A stretch of DNA of 61,756 nucleotides from NCBI RefSeq assembly GCF_014841105.1, contig NZ_JACYWE010000001.1, positions 383,464 through 445,219 on the forward strand, in the 5' to 3' direction. Positions 21,850 through 33,343 of this stretch are shown piece by piece. This stretch comes from Lolliginicoccus lacisalsi (GTDB lineage: Bacteria; Actinomycetota; Actinomycetes; Mycobacteriales; Mycobacteriaceae). The notes under the pieces are model-generated. The model worked only from the letters and a program-made list of their open reading frames with translations, had not been told where the DNA came from and searched no databases. Within the stretch, counting starts at the first letter, position 1, and every line of letters begins with the position of its first letter. The translations under genes and the position numbers were made by a program.

Positions 21850-22617
21850 ATGACCACTCTCGATCTCGCTGGCCGCACCGCACTCATCACGGGCGCGAGC
21901 CGGGGCATCGGCAAGGCCATCGCCGCCGAGCTGCTCCGCCGCGGCGCCAACGTCGCCATCACCGCGCGCAAGCCCGGGCCGCTCGAGGAAACCGCCCACG
22001 AGCTCGCCGAGCACGCTGGCCAGGCGGGGGTCGTCGCGTTCCCCAGCAACACCGGGGACCTCGAATCACGGCACGGCGTGGTCGCCGCCACCCTCGACCG
22101 CTTCGGCAGCCTCGACATCCTGGTCAACAACACCGGCATCAACCCGGTCTATGGCTCCCTCATCGATGCCGACCTCGCTGCGGTCTCGAAGATCTTCGAC
22201 GTCAACGTCGTCGCGGCCCTCGGGTTCGTCCAGGAGGCCCACGCCGCATGGATGGGCGAGCACGGGGGGTCGATCCTGAACATCGCCAGCGTCGCGGGCC
22301 TGCGCTCCACAGGCGTCATCTCCGCGTACGGCGCGTCCAAGGCCGCGCTGATCCGCCTCACCGAGGAACTCGCCTGGCAGCTCGGCCCCTCGATCCGCGT
22401 CAACGCGATCGCGCCCGGAGTGGTCAAGACCCAGTTCGCCGAGGCCCTCTACGCGGCCGGGGAGGACAAGGCCGCCGCCGGCTACCCGCTCAAGAGGCTG
22501 GGCACCCCCGAGGACATCGCCCGCGCCGCCGCATTCCTGCTCTCCGATGACGCCTCCTGGATCACCGGCGAGACACTGCGCGTCGACGGTGGCCTCCTCG
22601 CCACCGGCGGGCTCTAG
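21850..22617 (+). CDS. SDR family oxidoreductase
   Basis: 255 residues. Classical short-chain dehydrogenase: NAD(P) motif TGASRGIG (14-21), NNTG at 93-96, catalytic Ser147, Tyr160 and Lys164 (YGASK), C-terminal GETLRVDGG. FabG-like but with no ACP-pathway neighbour, so the substrate is unknown. The ATG at 21850 is chosen at the Rossmann N-terminus; the very long upstream open frame is a shadow of the ABC-F gene. The lycopene cyclase gene starts 26 nt downstream, so they are probably co-transcribed. Confidence 0.88.
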   Translation: MTTLDLAGRTALITGASRGIGKAIAAELLRRGANVAITARKPGPLEETAHELAEHAGQAGVVAFPSNTGDLESRHGVVAATLDRFGSLDILVNNTGINPVYGSLIDADLAAVSKIFDVNVVAALGFVQEAHAAWMGEHGGSILNIASVAGLRSTGVISAYGASKAALIRLTEELAWQLGPSIRVNAIAPGVVKTQFAEALYAAGEDKAAAGYPLKRLGTPEDIARAAAFLLSDDASWITGETLRVDGGLLATGGL

Positions 22618-22643
22618 CACGCTGTCGCGCCGGTGAACCGCAC

Positions 22644-23756
22644 GTGATCGCCGACCTCCTCGTCGCCGGGCTGGGCCCCGCCGGCCGAGCCCTCGCGCAC
22701 CGCGCCACGATCGCTGGGCTGTCCGTGGTGGCCATCGATCGCAATCCTGATCGCATATGGACGGCGACGTACGGGGCATGGCTCGACGAGCTACCACCGT
22801 GGCTGCCGCGGGAGACGATCGCGGCGCGCGCGGTGCGGCCCGTCGCCTGGGGGCATCGGCAGCACACCATCGACCGGACCTACGCGGTGCTCGATACGCC
22901 CGCGATCCAGCGGCATTTTTCGCTCGACGCGGCCTCGGTCATCCCGGCGTCGATCCACCAGCTCGATCCCCGGGGGGCCAGGCTTGGAAGGGGCCAGCAG
23001 GTGCGCGCGCGGGTGGTGGTGGACGCGCGCGGCATCCCCCGCTCCCCCCTTTCCGCGGAGCAAACCGCCTACGGCGCAGTCGTTCCCGCCGCGACCGCCC
23101 GGCCCGTGCTCGACGGCGCGTCGGCGCTGTTCATGGATTGGCGCGCGCCCCGGCACGAAGCGACGAGGATTCCGTCGTTCCTCTATGCGGTGCCCCTGGG
23201 CAGCGATCGCTGGTTGCTCGAGGAGACGTGCTTGGCGGGGCGGCCCGCACTCGGCCTCGGGGAGCTGCGCCAGCGCCTCCACGACAGGCTCGCCGGGCAT
23301 GGCATCGAACTCGACGGAACGGAACCCACCGAGAGGGTGCGGTTTCCCCTGCATCCGCCCCGCGGCCTCGTCCCGGCCGGGATTGTCGGCTTCGGCGCGC
23401 GCGGCGGCCTCGGTCACCCCGCGACCGGCTACAGCGTGGCAGAGAGCATGCGGGCGGCCGATGTGGTGGCCGCAGCGGTGCTCCAGGGAGCCGATCCCTC
23501 GCCAGCGCTGCATCCGTGGCGCGCCCGGGCCGTCTCGGCGTTGCGCTCGAAGGGGCTCGCCAGCCTTCTCGCGCTGCCCCCGAGCGAGGTGGCGGGGTTC
23601 TTCGACGCATTCTTCGAGCTGCCTGCCGCGCAGCAGCGCGCGTACCTCTCCGGCCGCGACGATCTCGCAGGGCTGACCACGGCCATGACGGCACTGTTCG
23701 CGCGAGTTCCGCGTAGCACGCGGGCCCGGCTCGCATCGTCGGTGCTGGGCCGCTAG
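22644..23756 (+). CDS. crtL: Lycopene cyclase (CrtL-type flavoprotein)
   Basis: 370 residues from a GTG at 22644. The N-terminal FAD motif GLGPAG (10-15) and the cyclase signature LEET (192-195) in WLLEETCLAGRP identify the CrtL/CrtY flavoprotein family, which forms beta-ionone rings on lycopene. Further conserved blocks are the FPLHPPRG and GARGGLGHPATGYSV regions. No other carotenoid gene is in the window, so the rest of the pathway must be elsewhere if this is active. The 3' end faces sufT across a repeat-rich spacer. Confidence 0.82.
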   Translation: MIADLLVAGLGPAGRALAHRATIAGLSVVAIDRNPDRIWTATYGAWLDELPPWLPRETIAARAVRPVAWGHRQHTIDRTYAVLDTPAIQRHFSLDAASVIPASIHQLDPRGARLGRGQQVRARVVVDARGIPRSPLSAEQTAYGAVVPAATARPVLDGASALFMDWRAPRHEATRIPSFLYAVPLGSDRWLLEETCLAGRPALGLGELRQRLHDRLAGHGIELDGTEPTERVRFPLHPPRGLVPAGIVGFGARGGLGHPATGYSVAESMRAADVVAAAVLQGADPSPALHPWRARAVSALRSKGLASLLALPPSEVAGFFDAFFELPAAQQRAYLSGRDDLAGLTTAMTALFARVPRSTRARLASSVLGR

Positions 23757-23784
23757 GCGCGATGGGTTTGGTTGGTGCGCGATG

Positions 23785-23850
23785 GGTGGCGGGCGGTGCG
23801 CGGCGGGGTGGCGGGCGGTGCGCGGCGGCCGGGCGGGCGGTGCGCGGCGG
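23785..23850. repeat. 22-bp GC-rich tandem repeat, three copies
   Basis: Units at 23785-23806, 23807-23828 and 23829-23850 (GGTGGCGGGCGGTGCGCGGCGG type). They abut the 68-bp hairpin element starting at 23853. Comparable G-rich repeats precede the other two copies of that element. Confidence 0.88.
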
Positions 23851-23852
23851 CC

Positions 23853-23920
23853 AAGAGCACCGGATACTGTCAAATGCGATAGAAGCCGCGCTGGTTCTGC
23901 GGCCGCTTCTATCGCGTTTG
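23853..23920 (+). repeat. 68-bp convergent-junction hairpin element, copy 1
   Basis: AAGAGCACCGG, then arms 23871-23885 and 23906-23920 (CAAATGCGATAGAAG and CTTCTATCGCGTTTG) around a 20-nt loop carrying CTGGT. Same length and layout as copies at 36628 and 57273. Relative to those, the innermost pair is G-C instead of A-T, a compensatory change, and one C-G pair is T-G. It lies between lycopene cyclase and sufT, which converge. Confidence 0.9.
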
Positions 23921-23998
23921 CGGCTCCTTGGGTTCGAGGGCTGCGCCTCGACAGCTGAGTCTCAAAGGGGCCGACGCTCGGGCGGCGAGGCGACGCGA

Positions 23999-24036
23999 GT
24001 GGAAACTTCTCCCCTCAGGGCGGGAAAAGTTTCCAC
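23999..24036. terminator. Inverted repeat GTGGAAACTT...AAGTTTCCAC
   Basis: Perfect 10-bp arms (23999-24008 and 24027-24036) extended inward by TCCC/GGGA after one mismatch. It sits between the 68-bp element and the sufT stop codon, and may be the sufT-side terminator of this convergent pair. Confidence 0.6.
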
Positions 24037-24113
24037 CACCGCGGCCGAGGGCGCACCACCAGCGCGGCCGGGCGCACCACCAGCGCAGCCGGGCGCACCA
24101 CCACCGCGGCCGA
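24033..24113. repeat. 21-bp tandem repeat, three copies plus a partial
   Basis: Units of GCGCACCACCAGCGCGGCCGG type at 24051-24071, 24072-24092 and 24093-24113, preceded by a partial unit. It is the right-hand low-complexity flank of element copy 1. The 400-bp spacer 23757-24156 contains no gene that I can support. Confidence 0.85.
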
Positions 24114-24134
24114 GGGCGCGCGCAGGCTGGGCCG

Positions 24135-24174
24135 CGCTAGACGGTGAAGCCCAGCGCTAGACGGTGAAACCCAG
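24135..24174. repeat. 20-bp direct duplication of the sufT 3' end including its stop codon
   Basis: CGCTAGACGGTGAARCCCAG occurs at 24135-24154 and 24155-24174 with a single difference. The second copy is the real end of sufT (stop codon complement CTA at 24157-24159); the first lies just downstream. A recent slippage duplication seems the simplest origin. Confidence 0.85.
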
Positions 24175-24554
24175 CGCCCGCAGTTGCTCGCGGCCATCCT
24201 CGGTGATCTTCTCCGGCCCCCACGGCGGCATCCACACCCAGTTGATCTTGAGCTCCTCGACGAGTCCGCTCTTGATGAGCGCGGACCGGGATTGCTCCTC
24301 GATCACATCGGTGAGCGGGCAGGCCGCAGAGGTGAGGGTCATGTCGAGGGTCGCGACGTTCTCCTCGTCGACAGTGATGCCGTAGACGAGGCCGAGGTCG
24401 ACGACGTTGATGCCCAGCTCGGGGTCCACGACATCGCGCATCGCCTCCTCGAGGTCGGCGAGGAATGCCTCGTCGGCGACGTTTTCCGGCGTCGCGGTGG
24501 CCGGAGCCTCATCGGTGGCTATCTCATCGGCGGTGGTGGGGGTGTCGTTCTCGC

Positions 24555-24558
<4 letters not shown>
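24157..24558 (-). CDS. sufT: SufT / MIP18-family (DUF59) Fe-S assembly protein
   Basis: 133 residues. An acidic, low-complexity N-terminus (about 1-30) precedes the DUF59 domain with DPELGINVVDLGLVYG (about 46-61) and the conserved TSAACPLTD. It assists Fe-S cluster maturation or carriage. Last gene of the suf operon, coupled to sufU by ATGA overlap (24555-24558). Equivalent to Rv1466. The 3' end is duplicated downstream. Confidence 0.92.
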
Positions 24559-27042
<2,484 letters not shown>

Positions 27043-27081
27043 GTGTTTCCTTCTTGCGCTGAATGAGTTCTTGGGCGGGCG

Positions 27082-28311
27082 TCAGGCACCGACGGCCGCG
27101 AGCTCGGCCTCGATGGCGGCGTCGATGCGCTCGCGCAGCTCCGGGATGGTGATGCGGTTGATGAGCTCGTGGAAGAAGCCCCGAACGACGAGGCGCCGGG
27201 CCTGGTCCTCCGGGATCCCGCGGGAGAGCAGGTAGAACAGTTGCTCGTCGTCGAACCGCCCGGTGGCGCTGGCATGGCCGGCGCCCAGGATCTCGCCGGT
27301 CTCGATCTCGAGGTTCGGCACCGAGTCGGCGCGTGCGCCATCCGTGAGGATGAGGCTGCGGTTGAGCTCGAACGTGTCGGTCCCCTCGGCGGCGGCGCGG
27401 ATGAGCACGTCGCCGATCCACACGGTGTGCGCATCGCCCTTGCCCAGTGCGGGATCGCCCTGCAGCGCGCCCTTGTACACGACGTTGGACTTGCAGTGCG
27501 GCACGGCGTGGTCCACGAGCAGGCGATGCTCGATGTGCTGGCCGGCATCGGCGAAGTACAGGCCGAGCAGCTCGGCATCGCCGCCGGGTCCGTCGTAGCG
27601 GATGTTGCTCGTCACGCGGGAGAGGTCGCCGCCGAGGCTCACCGCGAAGTGGCGCAGCTCGGCGTCGCGGCCGACGCGGAGGTGCTCGGTGCGGACATGC
27701 ACGGCGTCCTCGGCCCAGTCCTGCACCGTCACGACGGACAGCTTGGCGCTCTCGGCGACGATGATCTCGACATTGTCGGCGATGACGCCGCTGCCATGAT
27801 GGTCGAGCACGAGGGTGGCACGGGCGAACGGCTCGACGCGGATCTGGAAGTGCGCGAACGCGGTCTTGCCCGAGCCGGGACCATTGATGGTGATCGTCAC
27901 GGGGTCAGGGAGCTCTTGCTCCTTGCCGACGGTGACGATCGTGGCCTCGGTGAACGACGAGTAGGCCTGCGCTGCGATCCGGTCGGCGGGCGTTCCAGCC
28001 TCGCCGAGCCGTGGATCATCGCGTCCCACCGTTTCCACGGTAATGCCCTCGATGCCGGTGACATCGACGCCGACGTGTCCGTCAGCGGTGGCCGCAGCGG
28101 ATCCATCATGCAGGCCGCGGAGGCGGCGCAGCGGTGTGAAGCGCCAGATCTCGTCGCGGCCCGAGGGGATCTCGAAGGCGTTGACATCGAACGAGGCGAA
28201 GAGCTCGCCCTTGTTGACCGCGGGGGTCACGGGCGCGGCCTCGCGGTTCTCCCCAGCGATAGCGCCCCGGACCCCAGCGGCTCCGGCACCAGCGGGTGTA
28301 CTGGCAGTCAC
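27082..28311 (-). CDS. sufD: Fe-S assembly protein SufD
   Basis: 409 residues from a GTG at 28311. C-terminal SufBD domain with GHASATGRFDDEQLFYLLSRG and RGFFHELINRI; the N-terminal region is Ala-rich. Partner of SufB and SufC in the scaffold complex. The start shares one base with the sufB stop (TAGTG). Equivalent to Rv1462. Confidence 0.95.
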   Translation of the reverse strand: MTASTPAGAGAAGVRGAIAGENREAAPVTPAVNKGELFASFDVNAFEIPSGRDEIWRFTPLRRLRGLHDGSAAATADGHVGVDVTGIEGITVETVGRDDPRLGEAGTPADRIAAQAYSSFTEATIVTVGKEQELPDPVTITINGPGSGKTAFAHFQIRVEPFARATLVLDHHGSGVIADNVEIIVAESAKLSVVTVQDWAEDAVHVRTEHLRVGRDAELRHFAVSLGGDLSRVTSNIRYDGPGGDAELLGLYFADAGQHIEHRLLVDHAVPHCKSNVVYKGALQGDPALGKGDAHTVWIGDVLIRAAAEGTDTFELNRSLILTDGARADSVPNLEIETGEILGAGHASATGRFDDEQLFYLLSRGIPEDQARRLVVRGFFHELINRITIPELRERIDAAIEAELAAVGA

Positions 28312-29783
28312 TAGCCCACGGCCCCTTCCATTTGCAGTTCGATCAGTCGGTTGAGCTCGAGCGCGTACTCCATGGGGAGCTCCTTCGCGATGGGCTCGAC
28401 GAAGCCGCGCACGATCAGCGCCATGGCCTCGTCCTCGTCCAGGCCGCGGCTCATGAGGTAGAACAGCTGGTCCTCGCTGACCTTCGACACCGTTGCCTCG
28501 TGGCCCATCGTGACGTCGTCCTCACGGATATCGACGTACGGATAGGTGTCCGAGCGGCTGATCGTATCGACGAGCAGCGCATCGCACTTGACCGTGGAGC
28601 GAGAGCCATAAGCGCCCTTGGCGACCTGCACAAGGCCGCGATAGGAGGCACGACCGCCACCACGCGCGACGGACTTGCTGATGATCGTCGACGACGTGTG
28701 CGGCGCGAGGTGCAGCATCTTCGCGCCCGTGTCCTGGTGCTGGCCCTCGCCCGCGAACGCGACCGAGAGGACCTCGCCCTTGGCGTGCTCGCCGGTCATC
28801 CACACGGCCGGGTACTTCATGGTGACCTTGGAGCCGATATTGCCATCGATCCACTCCATGGTCGCGCCCTCCTCGGCCTTGGCGCGCTTGGTGACGAGGT
28901 TGTAGACGTTGTTCGACCAGTTCTGGATGGTGGTGTAGCGGCAGCGGCCGCCCTTCTTCACCACGATCTCGACCACGGCGGAGTGCAGCGAGTCGGTCTT
29001 GTAGATCGGCGCGGTGCAGCCCTCGACGTAGTGCACGTAGGCACCCTCGTCAACGATGATCAGCGTCCGCTCGAACTGGCCCATGTTCTCGGTGTTGATG
29101 CGGAAGTAGGCCTGCAGCGGGATATCGACGTGCACGCCCGGCGGCACGTAGATGAACGAGCCGCCCGACCACACCGCGGAGTTCAGCGCGGAGAACTTGT
29201 TGTCACCGGCGGGGATCACCGAGCCGAAGTACTCGCGGAACAGCTCCGGGTGCTCGCGCAGGCCGGAGTCGGTGTCGAGGAAGATCACGCCCTGCTGCTC
29301 GAGGTCCTCGCGGATCTGGTGGTAGACCACCTCGGACTCGTACTGCGCGGCGACGCCGGAGACCAGGCGCTGCTTCTCCGCCTCGGGGATGCCGAGCCGG
29401 TCATAGGTGTTCTTGATGTCCTCGGGCAGGTCCTCCCACGAGGCAGCCTGCTGCTCGGTGGAGCGCACGAAGTACTTGATGTTGTCGAAGTGCACGCCGG
29501 AGACGTCAGCGCCCCAGCTCGGCATCGGCTTGCGCTCGAAGATCCGCAGCGCCTTCAGTCGCGAGTCGAGCATCCACGCGGGCTCGCTCTTCTTCGACGA
29601 GATATCGCGCACGACGTCCTCGGAGAGGCCACGCTTGGCGACGGAGCCTGCATCGTCGCTATCGGACCAACCGTAGTTGTAGTGGCCGAGCGAGGCGATG
29701 GTGTCCTCTTGGCTCATCGGTTCCTGGCCAGGCTTCTGCGCGATGGCAGCATCTGGCAGGGCCGACTCGGATGTGACGGTCAT
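28311..29783 (-). CDS. sufB: Fe-S scaffold protein SufB (no intein)
   Basis: 490 residues, the full uninterrupted family length. Conserved stretches include [28 protein letters not shown] (the cysteine near the scaffold core) and [21 protein letters not shown]. The start at 29783 has GGGAGGAG upstream; upstream open frame sequence overlaps sufR. Unlike M. tuberculosis Rv1461, no intein interrupts the gene. ATGA overlap with sufR. Confidence 0.96.
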   Translation of the reverse strand: MTVTSESALPDAAIAQKPGQEPMSQEDTIASLGHYNYGWSDSDDAGSVAKRGLSEDVVRDISSKKSEPAWMLDSRLKALRIFERKPMPSWGADVSGVHFDNIKYFVRSTEQQAASWEDLPEDIKNTYDRLGIPEAEKQRLVSGVAAQYESEVVYHQIREDLEQQGVIFLDTDSGLREHPELFREYFGSVIPAGDNKFSALNSAVWSGGSFIYVPPGVHVDIPLQAYFRINTENMGQFERTLIIVDEGAYVHYVEGCTAPIYKTDSLHSAVVEIVVKKGGRCRYTTIQNWSNNVYNLVTKRAKAEEGATMEWIDGNIGSKVTMKYPAVWMTGEHAKGEVLSVAFAGEGQHQDTGAKMLHLAPHTSSTIISKSVARGGGRASYRGLVQVAKGAYGSRSTVKCDALLVDTISRSDTYPYVDIREDDVTMGHEATVSKVSEDQLFYLMSRGLDEDEAMALIVRGFVEPIAKELPMEYALELNRLIELQMEGAVG

Positions 29784-30601
29784 GCGTGCTCCTCCCGGAG
29801 TCGTTGGGGGCCTGCTGCGGGCTGTGCAGCAGGACTCGACTGGGTCTGGTGTTCTAGCTGGTCCTCGCTGGCCGCGGGCGCCCCGGGATCGGTGGCGCGG
29901 GCCGGCAAGGGCACGTGGGTCGTGCACGCGCAATCGCCGTTGGCGATCGTAGCGAGCCGCTGGACGTGTGTGCCCAGCACCTCCGCGAAAACGGCCTGCT
30001 CGGCCTCGCAGAGCTCGGGGAACTCTGCCGCGACGTGCGAGACGGGGCAATGGTGCTGGCAGATCTGCACGCCGGAGCCGACTCGTCGCGTCGATGCCGC
30101 GTAGCCAGCCGCCGTCAGCGCCTCGGCGATGCGCCCGGCCGTGTCCTCCACGGCTCCGGCGCCGCCGTCGTGGCTGATCGAGCCAATGATCGAGCGAACC
30201 CGATGATCGGCGAACCGCTCGATGACCTCATTGCCGCCGACCGCGCGAAGCTCGCGCATCGCGGCGGTGGCTAGATCATCGTAGGCGTGGGAGAGGCGTT
30301 CCCGGCCCGCGGCGGAGAGCATGTACTGCTTGGCGGGCCTGCCACGCCCGCGTTGCTGGTAGCGAGTAGTGGCAGCGACCTCGGCATCGCCGTTCTCGAG
30401 CAGCACGTCGAGGTGCCGACGGACTCCCGCGGCACTGAGGCCGAGGGTGCTGCCGATTGCTGGCGCCGCGATGGGCCCCTGCTCGAGCAGCAGCCTGACG
30501 ACCTCGGCTCGGGTGCGGCTCTCGTGCGCGAAACCGCCGGAAGGCACCACGGCATTCGTGGCGCTGCCCGCGCCACGTTCCTGCCCTGGTACTGCTCCCA
30601 T
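29780..30601 (-). CDS. sufR: Fe-S sensing repressor SufR
   Basis: 273 residues. N-terminal winged helix (about 30-72, [20 protein letters not shown]), followed by a cysteine-containing region: Cys181, Cys185, Cys198, Cys224 and Cys226, suited to a [4Fe-4S] cluster. SufR represses the suf operon when its cluster is present. The ATG at 30601 lies 5 nt from the operator at 30607, with no Shine-Dalgarno, so a leaderless mRNA is likely. First gene of the operon, overlapping sufB by ATGA. Equivalent to Rv1460. Confidence 0.94.
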   Translation of the reverse strand: MGAVPGQERGAGSATNAVVPSGGFAHESRTRAEVVRLLLEQGPIAAPAIGSTLGLSAAGVRRHLDVLLENGDAEVAATTRYQQRGRGRPAKQYMLSAAGRERLSHAYDDLATAAMRELRAVGGNEVIERFADHRVRSIIGSISHDGGAGAVEDTAGRIAEALTAAGYAASTRRVGSGVQICQHHCPVSHVAAEFPELCEAEQAVFAEVLGTHVQRLATIANGDCACTTHVPLPARATDPGAPAASEDQLEHQTQSSPAAQPAAGPQRLREEHA

Positions 30602-30606
30602 TGTTT

Positions 30607-30621
30607 TCACAACACTAGTGT
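30607..30621 (-). promoter_or_regulatory. SufR operator (ACACT-N5-TGTGA) overlapping the sufR promoter
   Basis: On the minus strand the sequence reads ACACT-AGTGT-TGTGA, the arrangement I recall for the M. tuberculosis SufR operator. A candidate -10 hexamer TAGTGT (30612-30617) lies within it, so binding would occlude the promoter. The transcription start would fall only a few bases from the ATG. Confidence 0.75.
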
Positions 30622-30697
30622 GACGGAATTCGATCAAGCCGTCTACCCAGGGCACCCTTAGCATGCCGCGGCCGCCCACGGCCGGGGCGATGCCCAG

Positions 30698-30703
30698 TAG
30701 GCT
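30698..30703 (+). promoter_or_regulatory. Putative -10 element of leaderless mptB transcript
   Basis: TAGGCT (TAnnnT) lies 9 nt before the GTG start of mptB, and there is no Shine-Dalgarno, which suits a leaderless mRNA. The sufR-mptB divergent gap is only 110 bp. Inference from motif and spacing alone. Confidence 0.4.
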
Positions 30704-30711
30704 GCCATACT

Positions 30712-32385
30712 GTGCCGGCGAAAACACCCGCGCCCCGCGACAACTCCACCACGCCGCCCGTGCCCCCGCCGCGGCGACCAGGCCGTGCGCGCCTCGCGGA
30801 CCGTCTCGCCCACCTCCACGGCGACGAGGCGCCCCGGCCCTTGCTCGACGCCGCCGAGAACGCCCAGTTCCGTGCCGTCCGCCGCTTCGGCGCCGCGGGC
30901 GCGATCCTCATGGCCATCGCCGCCCTTGGCGCCGGGGCGCAGCCAGTCCTGCAGAACCCCATTACCGGCCTCCGAGTCCTCGGGCTGCCCGCCCGCATGC
31001 CTGCCGTGGCGCTGACCCTCGGCATCACCGGAACCGTCATGGTCATGCTGGCCTGGCTGATGCTCGGTCGGTTCGTCATCGGCAACTTCGTCACCCACGA
31101 CGCACCCCGTCGGCTCTCCCGCCCCCAGCTCGACCACACCTTGCTGCTGTGGATCGCGCCACTGCTGGTCGCCCCGCCCATGTTCAGCCGGGACGTCTAC
31201 TCCTATCTCGCGCAGAGCGAGATCGCCGCGCGCGGCCTCGACCCCTACGCGCTCGGCCCCGCCCAGGCGCTCGGCGTCGACCACGTGCTCGCCCGCACCG
31301 TGCCCAACATCTGGCGCGCGACCCCCGCCCCCTACGGCCCGCTCTTCCTATGGATGGGCGAGGGCATCGCCTCCATCACCGGCTACAACATCGTCGCTGG
31401 GATCCTGCTGCACCGCGCGCTCGCCGTCGCCGGGGTCCTCATGATCATCTGGGCCCTGCCCCGGCTCGCCCGCCGCTGCGGCGTCGATCCCGTGATCGCC
31501 CTCTGGCTCGGGGCCGCCAACCCCCTGCTGATCTTCCATCTCGTCGCCGGGGTCCATAACGAGGCCCTGATGATCGGCATGATGGTCGTCGGCGTCGAGG
31601 TCGCCCTCAAGGCGATCGAGGGCACGGCGCCACTGCGAGGCCGCGCGCTGCTCCTGCTGCTCGCTGGCTGCATGATCATCGTGCTGTCCGCCACCATCAA
31701 GATTCCCTCCATCCTCGCCCTCGGCTTCGTCGGCATGGCCCTCGCCCGGCGCTGGGGACGCGGGTTCATCTCCATGGCCGCGGCCGCGATGCTGCTCGCC
31801 GTCCTCGCGGCCGCAGGGATAGCGGCGGCCTCATTGGCGAGCGGGCTCGGTTTCGGCTGGGTCAATACGCTCGGCACCGCCAACGCCGTGCGCAGCTGGA
31901 TGTCCATCCCCACCCTGCTGGGGCTAGGCACCGGCCAGGTTGGCGTTCTCCTCGGGCTCGGGGACCACACCACAGCCATCCTCAACGTCACCCGCCCGAT
32001 CGCCGCGGTCGTCGCCGCGATCATCGTGATCCGGATGCTCTTCGCCACCCACGCGGGCCGCTTGCACCCTGTGGGCGCGCTCGGCGTCTCCCTCGCAGCG
32101 ATGGTGTTCCTGTTCCCCGTCGTACAGCCGTGGTACCTGCTCTGGGCGCTCATCCCCCTCGCTGCCTGGGCAACGCGCCCGGTCTTCCGCATCCCAGCGA
32201 TCGCCATATCCGCGATCATCAGCGTCATCCTGATGCCCAACGGCGGAGAGTACGAGCCGTGGGTGATCGTGCAGGCCGTGTTCGGCGTTTTCCTCATCCT
32301 CGGAGTGCTCGTCGCCGTGCTGCGCAGGCGCCCGGTCTGGCGCGAAGCGCTGCCCGTTTTCCACAAACCCGCCCCGAGCGCCTAA
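30712..32385 (+). CDS. mptB: Polyprenol-phosphomannose-dependent alpha-1,6-mannosyltransferase MptB-like
   Basis: 557 residues, with about 12 or more membrane segments after a basic, Pro/Arg-rich N-terminus. GT-C fold features are visible: an acidic residue in the first long extracytoplasmic loop (SRDVYSYLAQSE) and the following ATPAPYGPLFLW block. MptB starts the mannan backbone of lipomannan/LAM. Position next to sufR and the ABC exporter matches Rv1459c. The start is a GTG at 30712. Confidence 0.88.
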   Translation: MPAKTPAPRDNSTTPPVPPPRRPGRARLADRLAHLHGDEAPRPLLDAAENAQFRAVRRFGAAGAILMAIAALGAGAQPVLQNPITGLRVLGLPARMPAVALTLGITGTVMVMLAWLMLGRFVIGNFVTHDAPRRLSRPQLDHTLLLWIAPLLVAPPMFSRDVYSYLAQSEIAARGLDPYALGPAQALGVDHVLARTVPNIWRATPAPYGPLFLWMGEGIASITGYNIVAGILLHRALAVAGVLMIIWALPRLARRCGVDPVIALWLGAANPLLIFHLVAGVHNEALMIGMMVVGVEVALKAIEGTAPLRGRALLLLLAGCMIIVLSATIKIPSILALGFVGMALARRWGRGFISMAAAAMLLAVLAAAGIAAASLASGLGFGWVNTLGTANAVRSWMSIPTLLGLGTGQVGVLLGLGDHTTAILNVTRPIAAVVAAIIVIRMLFATHAGRLHPVGALGVSLAAMVFLFPVVQPWYLLWALIPLAAWATRPVFRIPAIAISAIISVILMPNGGEYEPWVIVQAVFGVFLILGVLVAVLRRRPVWREALPVFHKPAPSA

Positions 32386-32396
32386 CCTGAGACGTC

Positions 32397-33341
32397 GTGA
32401 GCCACCCCGCACCGGAACCCCCAGAACCCGCCGTGACCCTGCGCGGCGCGCGCAAGAGCTTCGGTGCCACCCACGCTGTCAACGATCTCGACCTCACCGT
32501 GCCGCGCGGCACCGTGCTCGCGCTGCTCGGGCCGAACGGAGCGGGCAAGACCACCACCGTGGAGATGTGCGAGGGCTTCCTCGCCCCCGATTCCGGCACC
32601 GTGCGCGTCCTCGGGCTCGATCCCGTCACCCAGCGAGCCGAGCTCGCGCCCCGCATCGGCGTCATGCTGCAAGGCGGCGGCGCCTACCCCGGTGCGAGGG
32701 CCGCCGAGATGCTGCAGCTAGTGGCCCACTACACCCGCAATCCGCTCGACCCGGACTGGTTGCTTGCCACGCTCGGGCTCACTGACGCGGCCCGCACGCC
32801 CTACCGCAGGCTCTCCGGCGGGCAGCAACAACGCCTCGCGCTCGCGTGCGCTCTCGTGGGCCGCCCCGAGCTCGTCTTCCTCGACGAGCCCACAGCGGGC
32901 CTCGACGCGCAGGCCCGCCGGCTCGTGTGGGAGCTGATCGAGGCCTTGCGCCGCGACGGCGTCACCGTCCTGCTCACCACCCACATGATGGACGAGGCCG
33001 AGCACCTCGCCGATCACATCGTCATCATCGACCACGGCCGTGTCATCGATCGCGGAACCCCCCGCGAGCTCACCAGCCGGGGAGCACACGGGCAGCTGCG
33101 CTTCACCGCGCCGCCCGGGCTCGACACGCTGCTCCTGCTCGCCGCCCTGCCCGAGGGATACCACTGCCACGAGCCATCCCCCGGCGTCTATCTCGTCGAG
33201 GGCGACATCACCCCGCCCATGCTCGCCACCGTCACCGCCTGGTGCGCGCGCATGAACGTGCTCGCGACCAATCTCAGGGTCGAGCAGCGCTCGCTCGAGG
33301 ATGTCTTCCTCGAGCTCACCGGACGCGAACTGCGAGGCTGA
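32397..33341 (+). CDS. ABC transporter ATP-binding protein (Rv1458c-like)
   Basis: 314 residues from a GTG at 32397, 11 nt after mptB. Walker A GPNGAGKTT (about 44-52), signature LSGGQQQR, Walker B ELVFLDEPTAGLD and switch THMMDEAEHLAD. A C-terminal extension follows the ATPase core. It pairs with the permease directly downstream. The substrate is unknown; conserved linkage to mptB and ctaA hints at an envelope role. Confidence 0.92.
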   Translation: MSHPAPEPPEPAVTLRGARKSFGATHAVNDLDLTVPRGTVLALLGPNGAGKTTTVEMCEGFLAPDSGTVRVLGLDPVTQRAELAPRIGVMLQGGGAYPGARAAEMLQLVAHYTRNPLDPDWLLATLGLTDAARTPYRRLSGGQQQRLALACALVGRPELVFLDEPTAGLDAQARRLVWELIEALRRDGVTVLLTTHMMDEAEHLADHIVIIDHGRVIDRGTPRELTSRGAHGQLRFTAPPGLDTLLLLAALPEGYHCHEPSPGVYLVEGDITPPMLATVTAWCARMNVLATNLRVEQRSLEDVFLELTGRELRG

Positions 33342-33343
33342 CC

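Noticed and set aside
28311-29783. Intein in sufB
   Set aside because: The gene encodes an uninterrupted 490-residue protein with normal motifs, unlike M. tuberculosis Rv1461.
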